From NCBI RefSeq assembly GCF_031583025.1, contig NZ_CP134062.1:3038001-3102000 (forward strand): a stretch of DNA of 64,000 nt, in the 5' to 3' direction. Position 1 is the first letter of the stretch. Each line of letters starts with the position of its first letter. Source of the DNA: Mycobacterium sp. Z3061 (GTDB lineage: Bacteria; Actinomycetota; Actinomycetes; Mycobacteriales; Mycobacteriaceae). Below, piece after piece: positions 32,719 to 41,787 of this stretch. The notes under the pieces were generated by a model. The model was not told where the DNA came from. It did no database searches and worked only from the letters and a program-made list of their open reading frames with translations. The position numbers were made by a program, and so were the translations under genes.

Positions 32719-35508
32719 GTGCCTCCGGCTCCGGCGCCGCGCACCCGCGACTACGACGCCTTCTTGTCGTATACGCGTCACGACCGTCAGGCCGCCGCCG
32801 GCATCCAGCAAGGGCTGCACCGCATCGGGCGCCGGCTCGGCCAGCTTCGGGCGCTGCGGGTGTTCCGGGACGACACCGACCTGACCGTCAGCCCCGATCT
32901 GTGGGGCAAGATCACCGACGCGCTGGACCGGTCCCGCTTCCTGGTGGCGGTGCTCTCGCCCAAAGCGGCCGAATCCTATTGGGTCAACCGGGAAGTCAGC
33001 TACTGGCTCGAGCGCGGCGGACGCGACCGGCTGCTGCTCGTGCTCGCCGGCGGCCAATTGCGGTGGGATGCCGAGCATCAGCGGTTCGATCCCGAGGTGT
33101 CGAACGCCGCGCTGCCGGTGCTGACCGAACCCGGTGTGCTCCCGGCCGAGCCGTTCTTCATCGACGTCAGTGACAACGCTCCGTGGAATCCGCACGCGGC
33201 GCTGCTGCGGGAGAAGATCACCGCTCTGGCGGCACCGATCCACGGCGTGCCCAAAGACCAGCTGGCCAGTGACGATCTGCGCGAGCGGCAGCGGTTCCGC
33301 CGGCTGCGGGCAGCCGCTATCGCGGGGATGGCGGTGCTGACGGTGCTGGCCGTGCTCGCGGCGGTGTTCGCCGTCGTCCAACAACGCGAAGCGGTGCACC
33401 AGCGTCAACAGGCCTTGCGTCAGCGCGACCAGGCGGTGTCGCTGAAGCTGACCTCGCAGGCTCAGACGATGCTGGCCGGCATCGCGCCCGGCGGTGACGT
33501 GCGGGCGATCCAGCAGATACTCGCCGCCCCGGTGATCGCGCCCGCCACTGAACTCGGTGCTCTGCTGGACACGCTGGTCGCGCGGCGCAGCACCCTGAAG
33601 ATCTTTCCGCTGGCCCCGTCCTCCGGCGTGATGGCGCTGAGCCCGGACGGCCGGCGCATCGTCTCGGCCAGCGACAACATGCTGCGGTTGTGGGACGCCG
33701 GAAGCGGGGCGTCCCTCGGGGCACCCCTGGTCGGCCACACCGAAGCCGTGTCGAGTGTCGCCTTCACCCCCGACGGTAGCCGGATCGTCTCGGGCGCTCG
33801 CGACGACATGGTGCGGATCTGGGACGCCGCCACCGGCGCACCGGTCGGGGCCCCGCTGGCCGGGCACACCGACGCGGTGTCCGGAGTCGCCGTCAGCCCG
33901 GATGGTCGCCTTATCGTGTCGGGCAGCTGGGACAAGACCGTGCGACTGTGGGACGCGGCCACCGGCGCCCCGATCGGCGCGCCACTGCGCGGGCACACCG
34001 ACCAGGTCACCTCGGTCGCCTTCAGCCCGGACGGGCGCCGAGTCGCTTCGGGCAGCACGGACAACACGGCGCGGCTGTGGAACGTCGCAACCGGCACCGC
34101 TGCCACACCGCCATTGACCGGCCACACCGACGACGTCGTCGACGTCGCGTTCGGCGCCGACGGGCGCCGCCTTGCCTCGGCAAGCTGGGACGGCACCGTG
34201 CGGCTGTGGGACGTCGGCACCGGAGCCCCGGTGGGCACGCCGCTGGTCGGGCACACAGACCAGGTGCTCAGCGTGATGTTCAGCCCAGACGGGCAACGTA
34301 TCGCCTCCGGTAGCGCCGACGACACGGTGCGATTGTGGGACGCCGAGACCGGCGCCGCGATCGGCGCGCCGCTCAGCGGGCATCGCAACCCGGTCTTCGA
34401 CGTCGAATTCAGCCCGGACGGGCGGCGCATCGTCTCGGGCAGCAACGATGACACCGTCCGGTGGTGGGACGCGAACATCGACGCGCCGCTCGGCCTGGCT
34501 CTGACCGGGCACACCAGCGGCGTCGAGAGTGTGGCTTTCAGTCCGGACGGGCGGCGGATCGCTTCCGGTAGCACCGACGGCACCCTGCGATTGTGGGACG
34601 CCGAAAGCGGCGCCCCGATCGGTGCACCCCTGACCGGGCACACCAACAAGGTCACCAGTGTGGCGTTCAGTCCCGACGGAACGCGCATCGCCTCCGGCGG
34701 CGACGACAACACGTTGCGACTGTGGGACGCCGCCACCGGCGCGCCGGTCGGTGCGCCCCTGACTGGGCACACCAGCGCCGTGACCAGCGTGGCGTTCAGC
34801 CCGGACGGGCGGCACATCGCCTCGGGGAGCACCGACAAGACGCTGCGGTTGTGGGATACCGCCACCGGCGCCGCGGTCGGCAACCCCCTGACCGGGCACA
34901 CCGGCTTCGTCGAGGCGGTCGCGTTCAGCCCGGACGGGCGGCGCATCGTCTCCGCGGGCTGGGACAAGACACTGCGCCTGTGGGACGCGCAGACCGGTGC
35001 ACCCGTCGGGGGGCCGTGGACCGGACACAGCGCACCCGTGCGCGGTGTGGCGTTCAGCCCCGACGGGACCCGTGTGGTGAGCGCCAGTTGGGACAAGACA
35101 CTACGACTGTGGAACGCGCTCACCGGCGCGCCGATCGGTGCGCCGCTGACCGGCCATACCGAGGTGGTGCGGGCGGTGGCCTACAGCCGGGACGGGCGGC
35201 ACATCGTTTCCGCCAGCGCCGATCACACCGTCCGCTTGTGGGATGCGCTCACCGGATCGGCGGTCGGCTCCCCGCTGACCGGTCACACCGGGGTGGTCAC
35301 CAGTGTCGCGTTCAGTCCCGACGGCCGCCGCATCGCCTCGGGCAGTCAGGACCAGACGCTACGGGTCTGGCCGGGACCCACGGCGTGGCCAGAGTTGTTG
35401 TGCGACAAGATCACTGCAAATATGAGCAACCGTCAGTGGCGGGACTGGGTGTCCCCGGACATCGGCTACCGCACGGTGTGCCCGGGTCTTCCGATTGCAC
35501 CCGATTAG
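32719..35508 (+). CDS. TIR domain - transmembrane - 14x WD40 protein, candidate signalling or defence receptor
   Basis: A 929-residue protein. The TIR domain (about 10-175) starts with RDYDAFLSYTRHD. A candidate catalytic glutamate of NAD-cleaving TIR domains is Glu92 in YWVNREVSYW. A basic stretch (189-198) precedes one transmembrane helix (about 199-220), followed by a short coiled coil (221-245). Fourteen WD40 repeats of 43 residues follow from about 294, enough for two seven-bladed propellers, then a Cys-containing tail. The positive-inside rule puts TIR in the cytoplasm and the propellers outside. GTG at 32719 is two bases after tesB. I recall no counterpart in M. tuberculosis here. Confidence 0.88.
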   Translation: MPPAPAPRTRDYDAFLSYTRHDRQAAAGIQQGLHRIGRRLGQLRALRVFRDDTDLTVSPDLWGKITDALDRSRFLVAVLSPKAAESYWVNREVSYWLERGGRDRLLLVLAGGQLRWDAEHQRFDPEVSNAALPVLTEPGVLPAEPFFIDVSDNAPWNPHAALLREKITALAAPIHGVPKDQLASDDLRERQRFRRLRAAAIAGMAVLTVLAVLAAVFAVVQQREAVHQRQQALRQRDQAVSLKLTSQAQTMLAGIAPGGDVRAIQQILAAPVIAPATELGALLDTLVARRSTLKIFPLAPSSGVMALSPDGRRIVSASDNMLRLWDAGSGASLGAPLVGHTEAVSSVAFTPDGSRIVSGARDDMVRIWDAATGAPVGAPLAGHTDAVSGVAVSPDGRLIVSGSWDKTVRLWDAATGAPIGAPLRGHTDQVTSVAFSPDGRRVASGSTDNTARLWNVATGTAATPPLTGHTDDVVDVAFGADGRRLASASWDGTVRLWDVGTGAPVGTPLVGHTDQVLSVMFSPDGQRIASGSADDTVRLWDAETGAAIGAPLSGHRNPVFDVEFSPDGRRIVSGSNDDTVRWWDANIDAPLGLALTGHTSGVESVAFSPDGRRIASGSTDGTLRLWDAESGAPIGAPLTGHTNKVTSVAFSPDGTRIASGGDDNTLRLWDAATGAPVGAPLTGHTSAVTSVAFSPDGRHIASGSTDKTLRLWDTATGAAVGNPLTGHTGFVEAVAFSPDGRRIVSAGWDKTLRLWDAQTGAPVGGPWTGHSAPVRGVAFSPDGTRVVSASWDKTLRLWNALTGAPIGAPLTGHTEVVRAVAYSRDGRHIVSASADHTVRLWDALTGSAVGSPLTGHTGVVTSVAFSPDGRRIASGSQDQTLRVWPGPTAWPELLCDKITANMSNRQWRDWVSPDIGYRTVCPGLPIAPD
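33598..35375 (+). repeat. Array of fourteen 129-base WD40-coding repeats
   Basis: Each unit codes for a consensus like VAFSPDGRRIASGSxDxTxRLWDAxTGAPxGAPLTGH. Unit length is constant at 43 codons and identity is high, most so among units 8-13, which points to recent duplication. The regularity gives long open frames on other strands that are only shadows. Confidence 0.85.
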
Positions 35509-35996
35509 CTTCTGGCGGCGCCGGTTTCCTGCAGCAACGTCACCGCGGAGGCGCGGGAGATCTTCCAGCCGCCCTGGTTGACGAACGTGAGGTTCTGGGT
35601 CACCGGAGTCAGTTTGGGGCCCCAGATCATGACATCGGCCGACACCGTGTTCGCGCCGGTGGACACGATGTTGGTCACCGTGGCCTTCAGGGGCAACTCA
35701 CCATGTGCGACAGCCTGTTTGAGACGACTATCGGCCAGGTGAGCTTCCATGGGGCTGATGCCGCCCTCAACGAGATGGCTCTTGTCCGAGAACGGCACGT
35801 TGGGATCCTGCAGGGCATTCAGTAGGTCGAATAGTTGGCTGGCAGTTGGTAAGTCGGCTGCCGGGTCGAGTGGCAGCGGCGTCCCGAACGCGACGGGCGC
35901 AATACGGGGGGTGATCGCGCCGGCAGGCCACCCGCAGGTCAAACCAGCGGCTGCTGAAACCACCACGACGGCTGCGGCGAAACGTTTTGCTGGCAC
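35505..35996 (-). CDS. Secreted MTB12/CFP-2-family protein
   Basis: A 163-residue protein with an N-terminal signal peptide (KRFAAAVVVVSAAAGLTCGWPAGA, likely cut near residue 27). The mature part closely follows the low-molecular-weight antigen MTB12 (Rv2376c): VAFGTPLPLDPAADLPTA, SHLVEGGI, LPLKATVTNI and the ending TFVNQGGWKISRASAVTLLQ. The function of the family is unknown; it is a cell-surface and secreted antigen in M. tuberculosis. Here it is an extra copy, convergent with the TIR gene and overlapping its stop by four bases. GTG start. Confidence 0.85.
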   Translation of the reverse strand: MPAKRFAAAVVVVSAAAGLTCGWPAGAITPRIAPVAFGTPLPLDPAADLPTASQLFDLLNALQDPNVPFSDKSHLVEGGISPMEAHLADSRLKQAVAHGELPLKATVTNIVSTGANTVSADVMIWGPKLTPVTQNLTFVNQGGWKISRASAVTLLQETGAARS

Positions 35997-36069
35997 GCTC
36001 CGATACTAATCCCGACCTGATCAGGCGTAACGTTTTTGGTAGACGCAGCTCGAGTGTGGGGAGGTGCGA

Positions 36070-37449
36070 ATGAAACAACCGTCAACCGGTCTGATGCCAC
36101 GCATTCACCGGCATGAACGTGTTGTGGTTCAGGTTGATTCCCTCGCGGCCCGGTGCATCGGCGCGCTGGCGGTCCTGGTTGCGGCCTGCTGGTTGATCGC
36201 GGTGGTGACCCGCGACCGGCACGATGCCGAACGGCTGACCTGGTCGCTGACCATTCTGGCCGCGGTGGTGTTGATCGCCCGGGGCGTCTTCCTCGGACGT
36301 CCGGTGACGGCGTTGCACGCTGCAGCCGCGGGCACGCTGCTGGTCATCGGCCTGGGTGCCCACGTGCTGGCACTGAACATGCTCGGCCAACTGCTCATCG
36401 CCGGTTCGGGGCTGGCGCTGATGTGGCCGATGTCCGCCCGCGCCCGGCCCGAGGATCTGCCGCGGGTGTGGGCATTGGTCAATGCCACCCACCAGGACCC
36501 GTTGGCCCCGTTCGTGATGCAGACCGGCAAGTGCTACCACTTCAACGCCGACCACACCGCGGCGCTGGCGTACCGGACCAGGTTCGGGTTTGCGGTGGTG
36601 AGCGGCGATCCGATCGGTGATGAAACCCGATTCCCGGCTCTGGTCGCCGATTTCGCCGCTCTGTGTCACGGCCGTGGCTGGCGGATGGTGGTGTTGGCGT
36701 GCAGCGAGCGCCGGCTCGGCCTGTGGAACCCGGCGACGGTGGGACAGTCGTTGCGTCCCATACCAATCGGCCGCGACGTCGTCGTCGGGGCCGCCGATTT
36801 CGAGCTCGCCGGACGCCGGTTCCGCAACCTGCGGCAGGCGGTGAACCGCACGCATAATGCCGGCGTCACCACCGAGATCGTCGCCGAGCAGGAACTTGAC
36901 CCGAGCCTTCGTGCCGAGCTGACCGCGGTGTTGTTCGCCTCGGCGAAAGGCGCTCATACCGACCGCGGCTTCTGTATGAATCTCGATGGCGTACTGCAGG
37001 GGCGCTATCCCGGGGCGCAACTGATCATCGCCAGGGACGCAGAGGGAGTCGTGCAGGGATTCCACCGGTACGCGACCGCCGGCGCCGGCAGCGACGTCAC
37101 CCTGGACGTACCATGGCGGCGTCGCGGGGCGCCCAACGGGATCGACGAACGGCTCAGCGTCGACATGATCACGTCTTCCAAAGAGCGCGGAGCACAACGT
37201 GTTTCGTTGGCCTTTGCGGCATTTCCGGAGCTGTTCGACGACGATCGTCAAGGCTGGCTCATGCGGTCTTGCTATGTGCTGATCCACGTGCTGGATCCGT
37301 TGATCGCTCTCGAGTCGCTGGCCCGGTACCTGCGCAAATACCACGCCGAGGACGCCCGGCGATATGCGCTGGTGTCGTTGACGCAGATTGTGCTGTTGGC
37401 GTTCGTGCTGCTGTCGCTGGAGTTCATGCCGCGCCGGCGACAGCTGTGA
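36070..37449 (+). CDS. DUF2156 membrane protein, lysyl-phosphatidylglycerol-synthase-like (Rv1619-like)
   Basis: A 459-residue protein. The N-terminus has about four transmembrane helices (30-125), and a soluble domain follows that resembles the C-terminal transferase domain of MprF-type enzymes (DUF2156): YRTRFGFAVVSGDPIGD, FELAGRRFRNLRQAVNR and ERLSVDMI. A last hydrophobic helix ends the protein. Transfer of an amino acid to lipid is the family precedent, but the substrate is unproven. ATG at 36070 has GGGGAGG six bases upstream. It overlaps the convergent cydC by 26 bases. Confidence 0.82.
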   Translation: MKQPSTGLMPRIHRHERVVVQVDSLAARCIGALAVLVAACWLIAVVTRDRHDAERLTWSLTILAAVVLIARGVFLGRPVTALHAAAAGTLLVIGLGAHVLALNMLGQLLIAGSGLALMWPMSARARPEDLPRVWALVNATHQDPLAPFVMQTGKCYHFNADHTAALAYRTRFGFAVVSGDPIGDETRFPALVADFAALCHGRGWRMVVLACSERRLGLWNPATVGQSLRPIPIGRDVVVGAADFELAGRRFRNLRQAVNRTHNAGVTTEIVAEQELDPSLRAELTAVLFASAKGAHTDRGFCMNLDGVLQGRYPGAQLIIARDAEGVVQGFHRYATAGAGSDVTLDVPWRRRGAPNGIDERLSVDMITSSKERGAQRVSLAFAAFPELFDDDRQGWLMRSCYVLIHVLDPLIALESLARYLRKYHAEDARRYALVSLTQIVLLAFVLLSLEFMPRRRQL

Positions 37450-39079
37450 CCGTGCAATCGATGTCCGCGGGAAGATAATGGGTGGCCACCACGACCGTCC
37501 TGGTGGCGGGCATCAGTTCGCTGTCGCCTGACAACAACTCCGACAGGATGCGGTCGGAGTCGACCGCATCGAGATGTTCGGTGGGCTCGTCGAGCAGCAC
37601 GATGGACGCGGGGGAGACCACCGCCCGGGCCAGCAACAACCGTCGACGCTGACCGGCCGAAACCGCCTGAGCCCCCGCGGTCAGCACGGTGGACAAGCCG
37701 TCGGGCAGTCCGGACAGCCAGTCACCCAGACCCACCAATGTCAGGGCCGCGGTGAGCTTGTCGTCGTCGCAGTCGCCGCGAGCCACCAGCAGGTTGTCCC
37801 GGACCGTGGTGGCGAAGATATGGGCGTCTTCGGCGAAGAAGCTCACAGCGCGGCGCAATTCGTCCTCCCGGATCCGTTGCACGTCGACTCCGTCCAGGGT
37901 CACCTGTCCCTGCACCGGCGGCAACAACCCGGCCAGCGTCATCAGCAGCGTCGTCTTGCCCGAGCCGCTGGGGCCGGTCACGGCCACCCTCGCGCCGGGC
38001 GGCAGGTCGATTGTGGCGTCATGGGTGCGGGTTCCCCCGTGGCCGGCTGTGACGCGCGCGAGCAGCCGTCCCGACGGCCTTGGCAGCCCGACCATCTCCG
38101 TGCCGGTCTCGGCCACGGGCGGAGCCAACTCCAGCAGACGGCGTGCCGCAATCCGCGACCTGGTCAACTGCACCGCGGCGGCGGGGAGCGCGCCGGTGGC
38201 CTCAAATGCCGACAGCGGCAACAACATCAGCACGGCCAGTGTCGTCGGGGCAGCGGTGGGCGCCATTCCCAACGCGGCCACCACGGCACCGATCACGCTG
38301 ACTCCGACAGCCGCGGTCGGTACGGCCTCGGCGACGGCGGCCGGCTTGGCGGCGGCGTCCAGCGCGGTGCCCCAATAGCGTTGCTGTCGTTGCGATTCGG
38401 CGATGAAATTCGGCAAAACGCCGGCGACGCGTAATTCGGGCGCATGTTCGAGTGCCAGCATGGCCGCGGTGTCCCGCTCCGAATGATGCTGGCGGGCAAC
38501 CGCTTCCTGCGTTGCGGCAGCCCGCCCCGCCAGCCAGGGTGCGACCACACCCGCCGCGAGCAGACATACCGCCAGCACCGCCGCCGCGGGCAGCGAGATG
38601 ATTCCGACGACCACGACGGCTGCCACCGACAGCACGGCCGCGACACCGATCGGTACCAGTGCCCGCACCAGGACGTCGGCCAGCGCGTCGACGTCGGCGC
38701 CGACTCGGGCAACCAACTCCCCACTATGCAGCCGGACTGCACTCGCGACGGGTCCGGTGGCCAGCCGGTGATAGATCTGCGCACGTGCCGTGCCGGCAGC
38801 CCGTAACGCCGCATCGTGGGTGACGAGTCGCTCGCAGTAGCGCAGGACGCCACGGGAAATCGCGAAGGTGCGCACGGCGACGACCGCGACGGACAGGTCG
38901 AGCACGGGCGGCATCTGCGAGGCGCGGGTAATCAGCCACGCCGACACTCCGGCCAGCGCGAGCGCGCTGCCCAGCGCCAGCACTCCCAGTGCGATGGCGC
39001 CCAGCAGGCGGGGGAGTCGGGGCCGCAACAGGTCTGCGGCGTTCAGGAGGTAATCAGACAGGCGCACAGCGCGCCTCAT
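37424..39079 (-). CDS. cydC: CydC, ABC transporter subunit for cytochrome bd assembly
   Basis: A 551-residue fusion of a six-helix membrane domain (about 15-305) with an ATPase domain. The Walker A is GPSGSGKTT, the signature region reads VSAGQRRRL (a variant of LSGGQ) and the Walker B is SIVLLDEPTEHLD. With CydD it exports thiols (glutathione or cysteine in E. coli) needed to assemble cytochrome bd. The ATG at 39079 overlaps the 3' end of cydD by 26 bases. It is the last gene of cydABDC and also overlaps the convergent DUF2156 gene. Confidence 0.93.
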   Translation of the reverse strand: MRRAVRLSDYLLNAADLLRPRLPRLLGAIALGVLALGSALALAGVSAWLITRASQMPPVLDLSVAVVAVRTFAISRGVLRYCERLVTHDAALRAAGTARAQIYHRLATGPVASAVRLHSGELVARVGADVDALADVLVRALVPIGVAAVLSVAAVVVVGIISLPAAAVLAVCLLAAGVVAPWLAGRAAATQEAVARQHHSERDTAAMLALEHAPELRVAGVLPNFIAESQRQQRYWGTALDAAAKPAAVAEAVPTAAVGVSVIGAVVAALGMAPTAAPTTLAVLMLLPLSAFEATGALPAAAVQLTRSRIAARRLLELAPPVAETGTEMVGLPRPSGRLLARVTAGHGGTRTHDATIDLPPGARVAVTGPSGSGKTTLLMTLAGLLPPVQGQVTLDGVDVQRIREDELRRAVSFFAEDAHIFATTVRDNLLVARGDCDDDKLTAALTLVGLGDWLSGLPDGLSTVLTAGAQAVSAGQRRRLLLARAVVSPASIVLLDEPTEHLDAVDSDRILSELLSGDSELMPATRTVVVATHYLPADIDCTVTAVAGAA

Positions 39080-40643
39080 TCCCGGCGACGACGTCCACCA
39101 CCCTGTCGCCGATGGCCACCACGGGCTCGCGGTGTCCGACGACCACCACCGTCGCGCCGGCGCGGGCGCGCGCGGCGATGGCCGCCAGCACCCGTTGCTC
39201 GGTGTCGGTGTCCAGGTGCGCGGTGGGCTCGTCGAGCAACAGCACCGGCGCCGGTGAGCCCAGAGCTCGTGCCAGACCCAGCCGTTGGCGCTGCCCGAGC
39301 GACAGCCCCACACCTCCGCGCCCCAGTCCGGTGTCCAGCCCGGCCGGTAACTCGGCCAGCACCGTATCGAATCCAGCCGCCCGGCAAGCACTCTCGATGT
39401 CATTGAGCGCGCCGAACAGCTCCAGGTTGTCCTGGACGGTACCCGGTATCAGCACAGGTCGCTGGGCCAGCCATGAGACCTGGCGCCACCATTGGGCCGG
39501 CTCCAGCTCGCCGATGTCGACTCCGGCCACGGTGACACGTCCCGAGGACGGCGTGGTGAGACCGGCGATCACCTGCAGCGTCGTGCTTTTGCCTGCGCCG
39601 TTGCGCCCGGTCAGTACGGTCACCGTGCCGGGCTCGATGACCGCGTCGAGGTGCTGCGGCGAGTAACCGTCCCGCCCGGCCACGCTGAGGCTCTCGATGC
39701 GGATCTGCGCCCCGCGTGCGCTGACCGTCCGGGCTTTGGGATCCGCAGGCACCGGCTCGCCGATGAGGGAGAAGGCCTTGTCGGCTGCGGCCCTGCCATC
39801 CTGTGCCGCGTGGTATTCCACCCCGATGCGCCGCAGCGGCCAGTACACGTCCGGCGCCAGAAGCAGCACAGTCAGCCCGACGGTGAGGCTCATCTCGCCG
39901 AACACCAGTCGCAGGCCGATGCCGACCGCAACCAGCGCAACGCCCAGGGTGGCCAGCAATTCGAGCACCAGGGCCGACAGGAACGCGACCCGCAAGGTTG
40001 CCATCGTCGAACGGCGATGGGCGGCACTGAGTTCGGCGATACGCTGCTCGGGCCCCGACGCGCGGCCCAGGGCACGCAACGTGGGAATGCCGGCGACCAG
40101 GTCCAGCAGGCGGGACTGCAGCGTGGTCATGGCAGCCAGCGAGGCCGCTGATCGCTGCGCCGTCGCCAGGCCGATGAGCACCATGAAGACCGGTATGAGC
40201 GGCAGCGTGATCAGCACGATCAGCGTCGATTTCAGGTCGTAGCACGCGATCACGGCTACGGTGGCGGGCGTCAGAATGGCGGCCAGTAGCAGGGTGGGCA
40301 GGTACCCGGTGAAGTAAGGACGCAGGCCGTCCAGTCCGCGGGTGACCACGACCGCGGCGGCGTCACGCTGGGTTGCCAGTTCGCTGGGCTGACGGGCGGT
40401 CACCGCGGTCAGCACCTGGCCGCTGAGGTCGGCGATCACCGCGCTGGCGCCCCGCTGTCCCAGCCGCGCCTGCAGCCAGTGGGTGACGGTTCGAAAAGCC
40501 CACAGCGCCAACAGGATCGACAGCGGACCCAGCCAGCTGCGCAGGTTACGTGCCGAAGGATTCGTGGCCACCCGCGCGACGGTGCTCCCCAGGACGATCG
40601 CCGACGCGATTGCGCAGCCGCTGATCACGACCCCGCAGGCCAC
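39054..40643 (-). CDS. cydD: CydD, ABC transporter subunit for cytochrome bd assembly (start uncertain)
   Basis: A 529-residue product from the first usable GTG (40643). Membrane domain first, then an ATPase with GRNGAGKST, LSLGQRQRLGLARAL and PVLLLDEPTAHLD. The frame stays open upstream and codes for family-like residues (PLDPRLWRASGALRRFLAAE) but contains no ATG, GTG or TTG back to a TGA. A CTG at 40727 overlaps the cydB stop as CTGA and may be the true start, giving 557 residues. Heterodimer with CydC. Confidence 0.9.
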   Translation of the reverse strand: MACGVVISGCAIASAIVLGSTVARVATNPSARNLRSWLGPLSILLALWAFRTVTHWLQARLGQRGASAVIADLSGQVLTAVTARQPSELATQRDAAAVVVTRGLDGLRPYFTGYLPTLLLAAILTPATVAVIACYDLKSTLIVLITLPLIPVFMVLIGLATAQRSAASLAAMTTLQSRLLDLVAGIPTLRALGRASGPEQRIAELSAAHRRSTMATLRVAFLSALVLELLATLGVALVAVGIGLRLVFGEMSLTVGLTVLLLAPDVYWPLRRIGVEYHAAQDGRAAADKAFSLIGEPVPADPKARTVSARGAQIRIESLSVAGRDGYSPQHLDAVIEPGTVTVLTGRNGAGKSTTLQVIAGLTTPSSGRVTVAGVDIGELEPAQWWRQVSWLAQRPVLIPGTVQDNLELFGALNDIESACRAAGFDTVLAELPAGLDTGLGRGGVGLSLGQRQRLGLARALGSPAPVLLLDEPTAHLDTDTEQRVLAAIAARARAGATVVVVGHREPVVAIGDRVVDVVAGNEARCAPV

Positions 40644-40723
40644 CTCGGCGGCCAGAAACCGACGCAGCGCGCCCGATGCCCGCCACAGTCGTGGGTCCAG
40701 CGGTGCCCGAGAGCCTTTCTCGC

Positions 40724-41764
40724 TCAGGACGGGCGCCTGGTCAGACCGATTGAGGGCGGTATTCCGTCAGCCGAGATGCGTTGCCGGAAGACCCAATACG
40801 TCCAACCCTGGTACACCACCGTCAGGGGCGTCATGATCGCGGCGACCCACGTCATGATCTTGAGCGTGTAAGGCGTCGACGAGGCGTTGTAGATCGTGAC
40901 GTTCCACTGGCTGTTCAGCGTCGACGGCACCAGGTTCGGGAAGAGCGCGCCGAACAACAGCACCACCACGCTCGCCACCACCAGCAGGGCACACACGAAG
41001 GCCCACCCGTCGGATGCCTGCCGCCACGCCAGCAGCACCGCCACCAGCTGGGCGACCACTGCCACGCCCAGTACCGCCCAGGTCCAATCCTTGCCGTAGG
41101 CCAGCTGCGTCCAAACCCCGAACCCCGCAACGAGTGCGGTGGCCGGCAGTGAGAACCAGCGGGCGAACCGGTGGGCGTCGTCGCGGATGCCGCCGGCGGT
41201 TTTGAGTGCGACGAACAGTGCGCCGTAGAACAGGAACAGCGCGGCGGTGGCGACGCCACCGAGCAGGGTGTAGGGGTTGAGCACATCGCCGATCGACAGG
41301 TTGACCTGACCGTCGGCGTCCACCGGCAGGCCTCGCACCAGAATCGCAAACGCCGTGCCCCACAGGATCGCGGGCAGCCACGACCCGACCGCGATGCCGA
41401 AGTCGGCCCAGCCCCGCCACTTGGTGTCGTCGACCTTGCCGCGCCACTCGATCGACACGATGCGCAGGATCATGCCGAACAGGATCGCCAACAGCGGCAG
41501 GTACAGCGTTGAGAACACGGTGGCATACCAGCCCGGGAAGGCCGCGAACATCGCCGCGCCGGCGGTGATCAGCCAGACTTCGTTGCCGTCCCACACGGGG
41601 CCGATGGTGTTAAGTGCGGCGCGCCGGTGCGCTTCCCGGTCGCCCTTGCTCACCCGCGCAAACGGCTCCATCAGCATGCCCACCCCGAAGTCGAACCCTT
41701 CGAGGACGAAGAAGCCGAGGAACAGCGCCGCGATCAGGCCGAACCACAACTGTTGAAGGTTCAC
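40724..41764 (-). CDS. cydB: Cytochrome bd oxidase subunit II CydB
   Basis: A 346-residue membrane protein with eight to nine helices, partner of CydA in the high-affinity quinol oxidase. Typical segments are the N-terminal LQQLWFGLIAALFLGFFVLEGFDFGVGML, broken here as LWFGLIAALF and EGFDFGVGML, then PVWDGNEVWLITAGAAMFAAFP. GTG start at 41764, 23 bases after cydA. Its stop (40726-40724) overlaps a possible CTG start of cydD, so translation may be coupled. Confidence 0.95.
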   Translation of the reverse strand: MNLQQLWFGLIAALFLGFFVLEGFDFGVGMLMEPFARVSKGDREAHRRAALNTIGPVWDGNEVWLITAGAAMFAAFPGWYATVFSTLYLPLLAILFGMILRIVSIEWRGKVDDTKWRGWADFGIAVGSWLPAILWGTAFAILVRGLPVDADGQVNLSIGDVLNPYTLLGGVATAALFLFYGALFVALKTAGGIRDDAHRFARWFSLPATALVAGFGVWTQLAYGKDWTWAVLGVAVVAQLVAVLLAWRQASDGWAFVCALLVVASVVVLLFGALFPNLVPSTLNSQWNVTIYNASSTPYTLKIMTWVAAIMTPLTVVYQGWTYWVFRQRISADGIPPSIGLTRRPS

Positions 41765-41787
41765 GTGTCAGCTCCTTTCGGGCTCTG

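Noticed and set aside
32548..35028. An 826-codon open frame on the minus strand across the WD40 region
   Set aside because: It mirrors the plus-strand repeats. The plus frame encodes recognisable TIR and WD40 domains, and the minus product has no known pattern beyond the repeat.
33598..35375. CRISPR-like regular repeats
   Set aside because: The period is 129 bases with no spacers, and it stays in frame as WD40 units.
36064..36069. GTG at 36064 as the start of the DUF2156 gene
   Set aside because: It lies within the ribosome site; the ATG at 36070 has ideal spacing to GGGGAGG.
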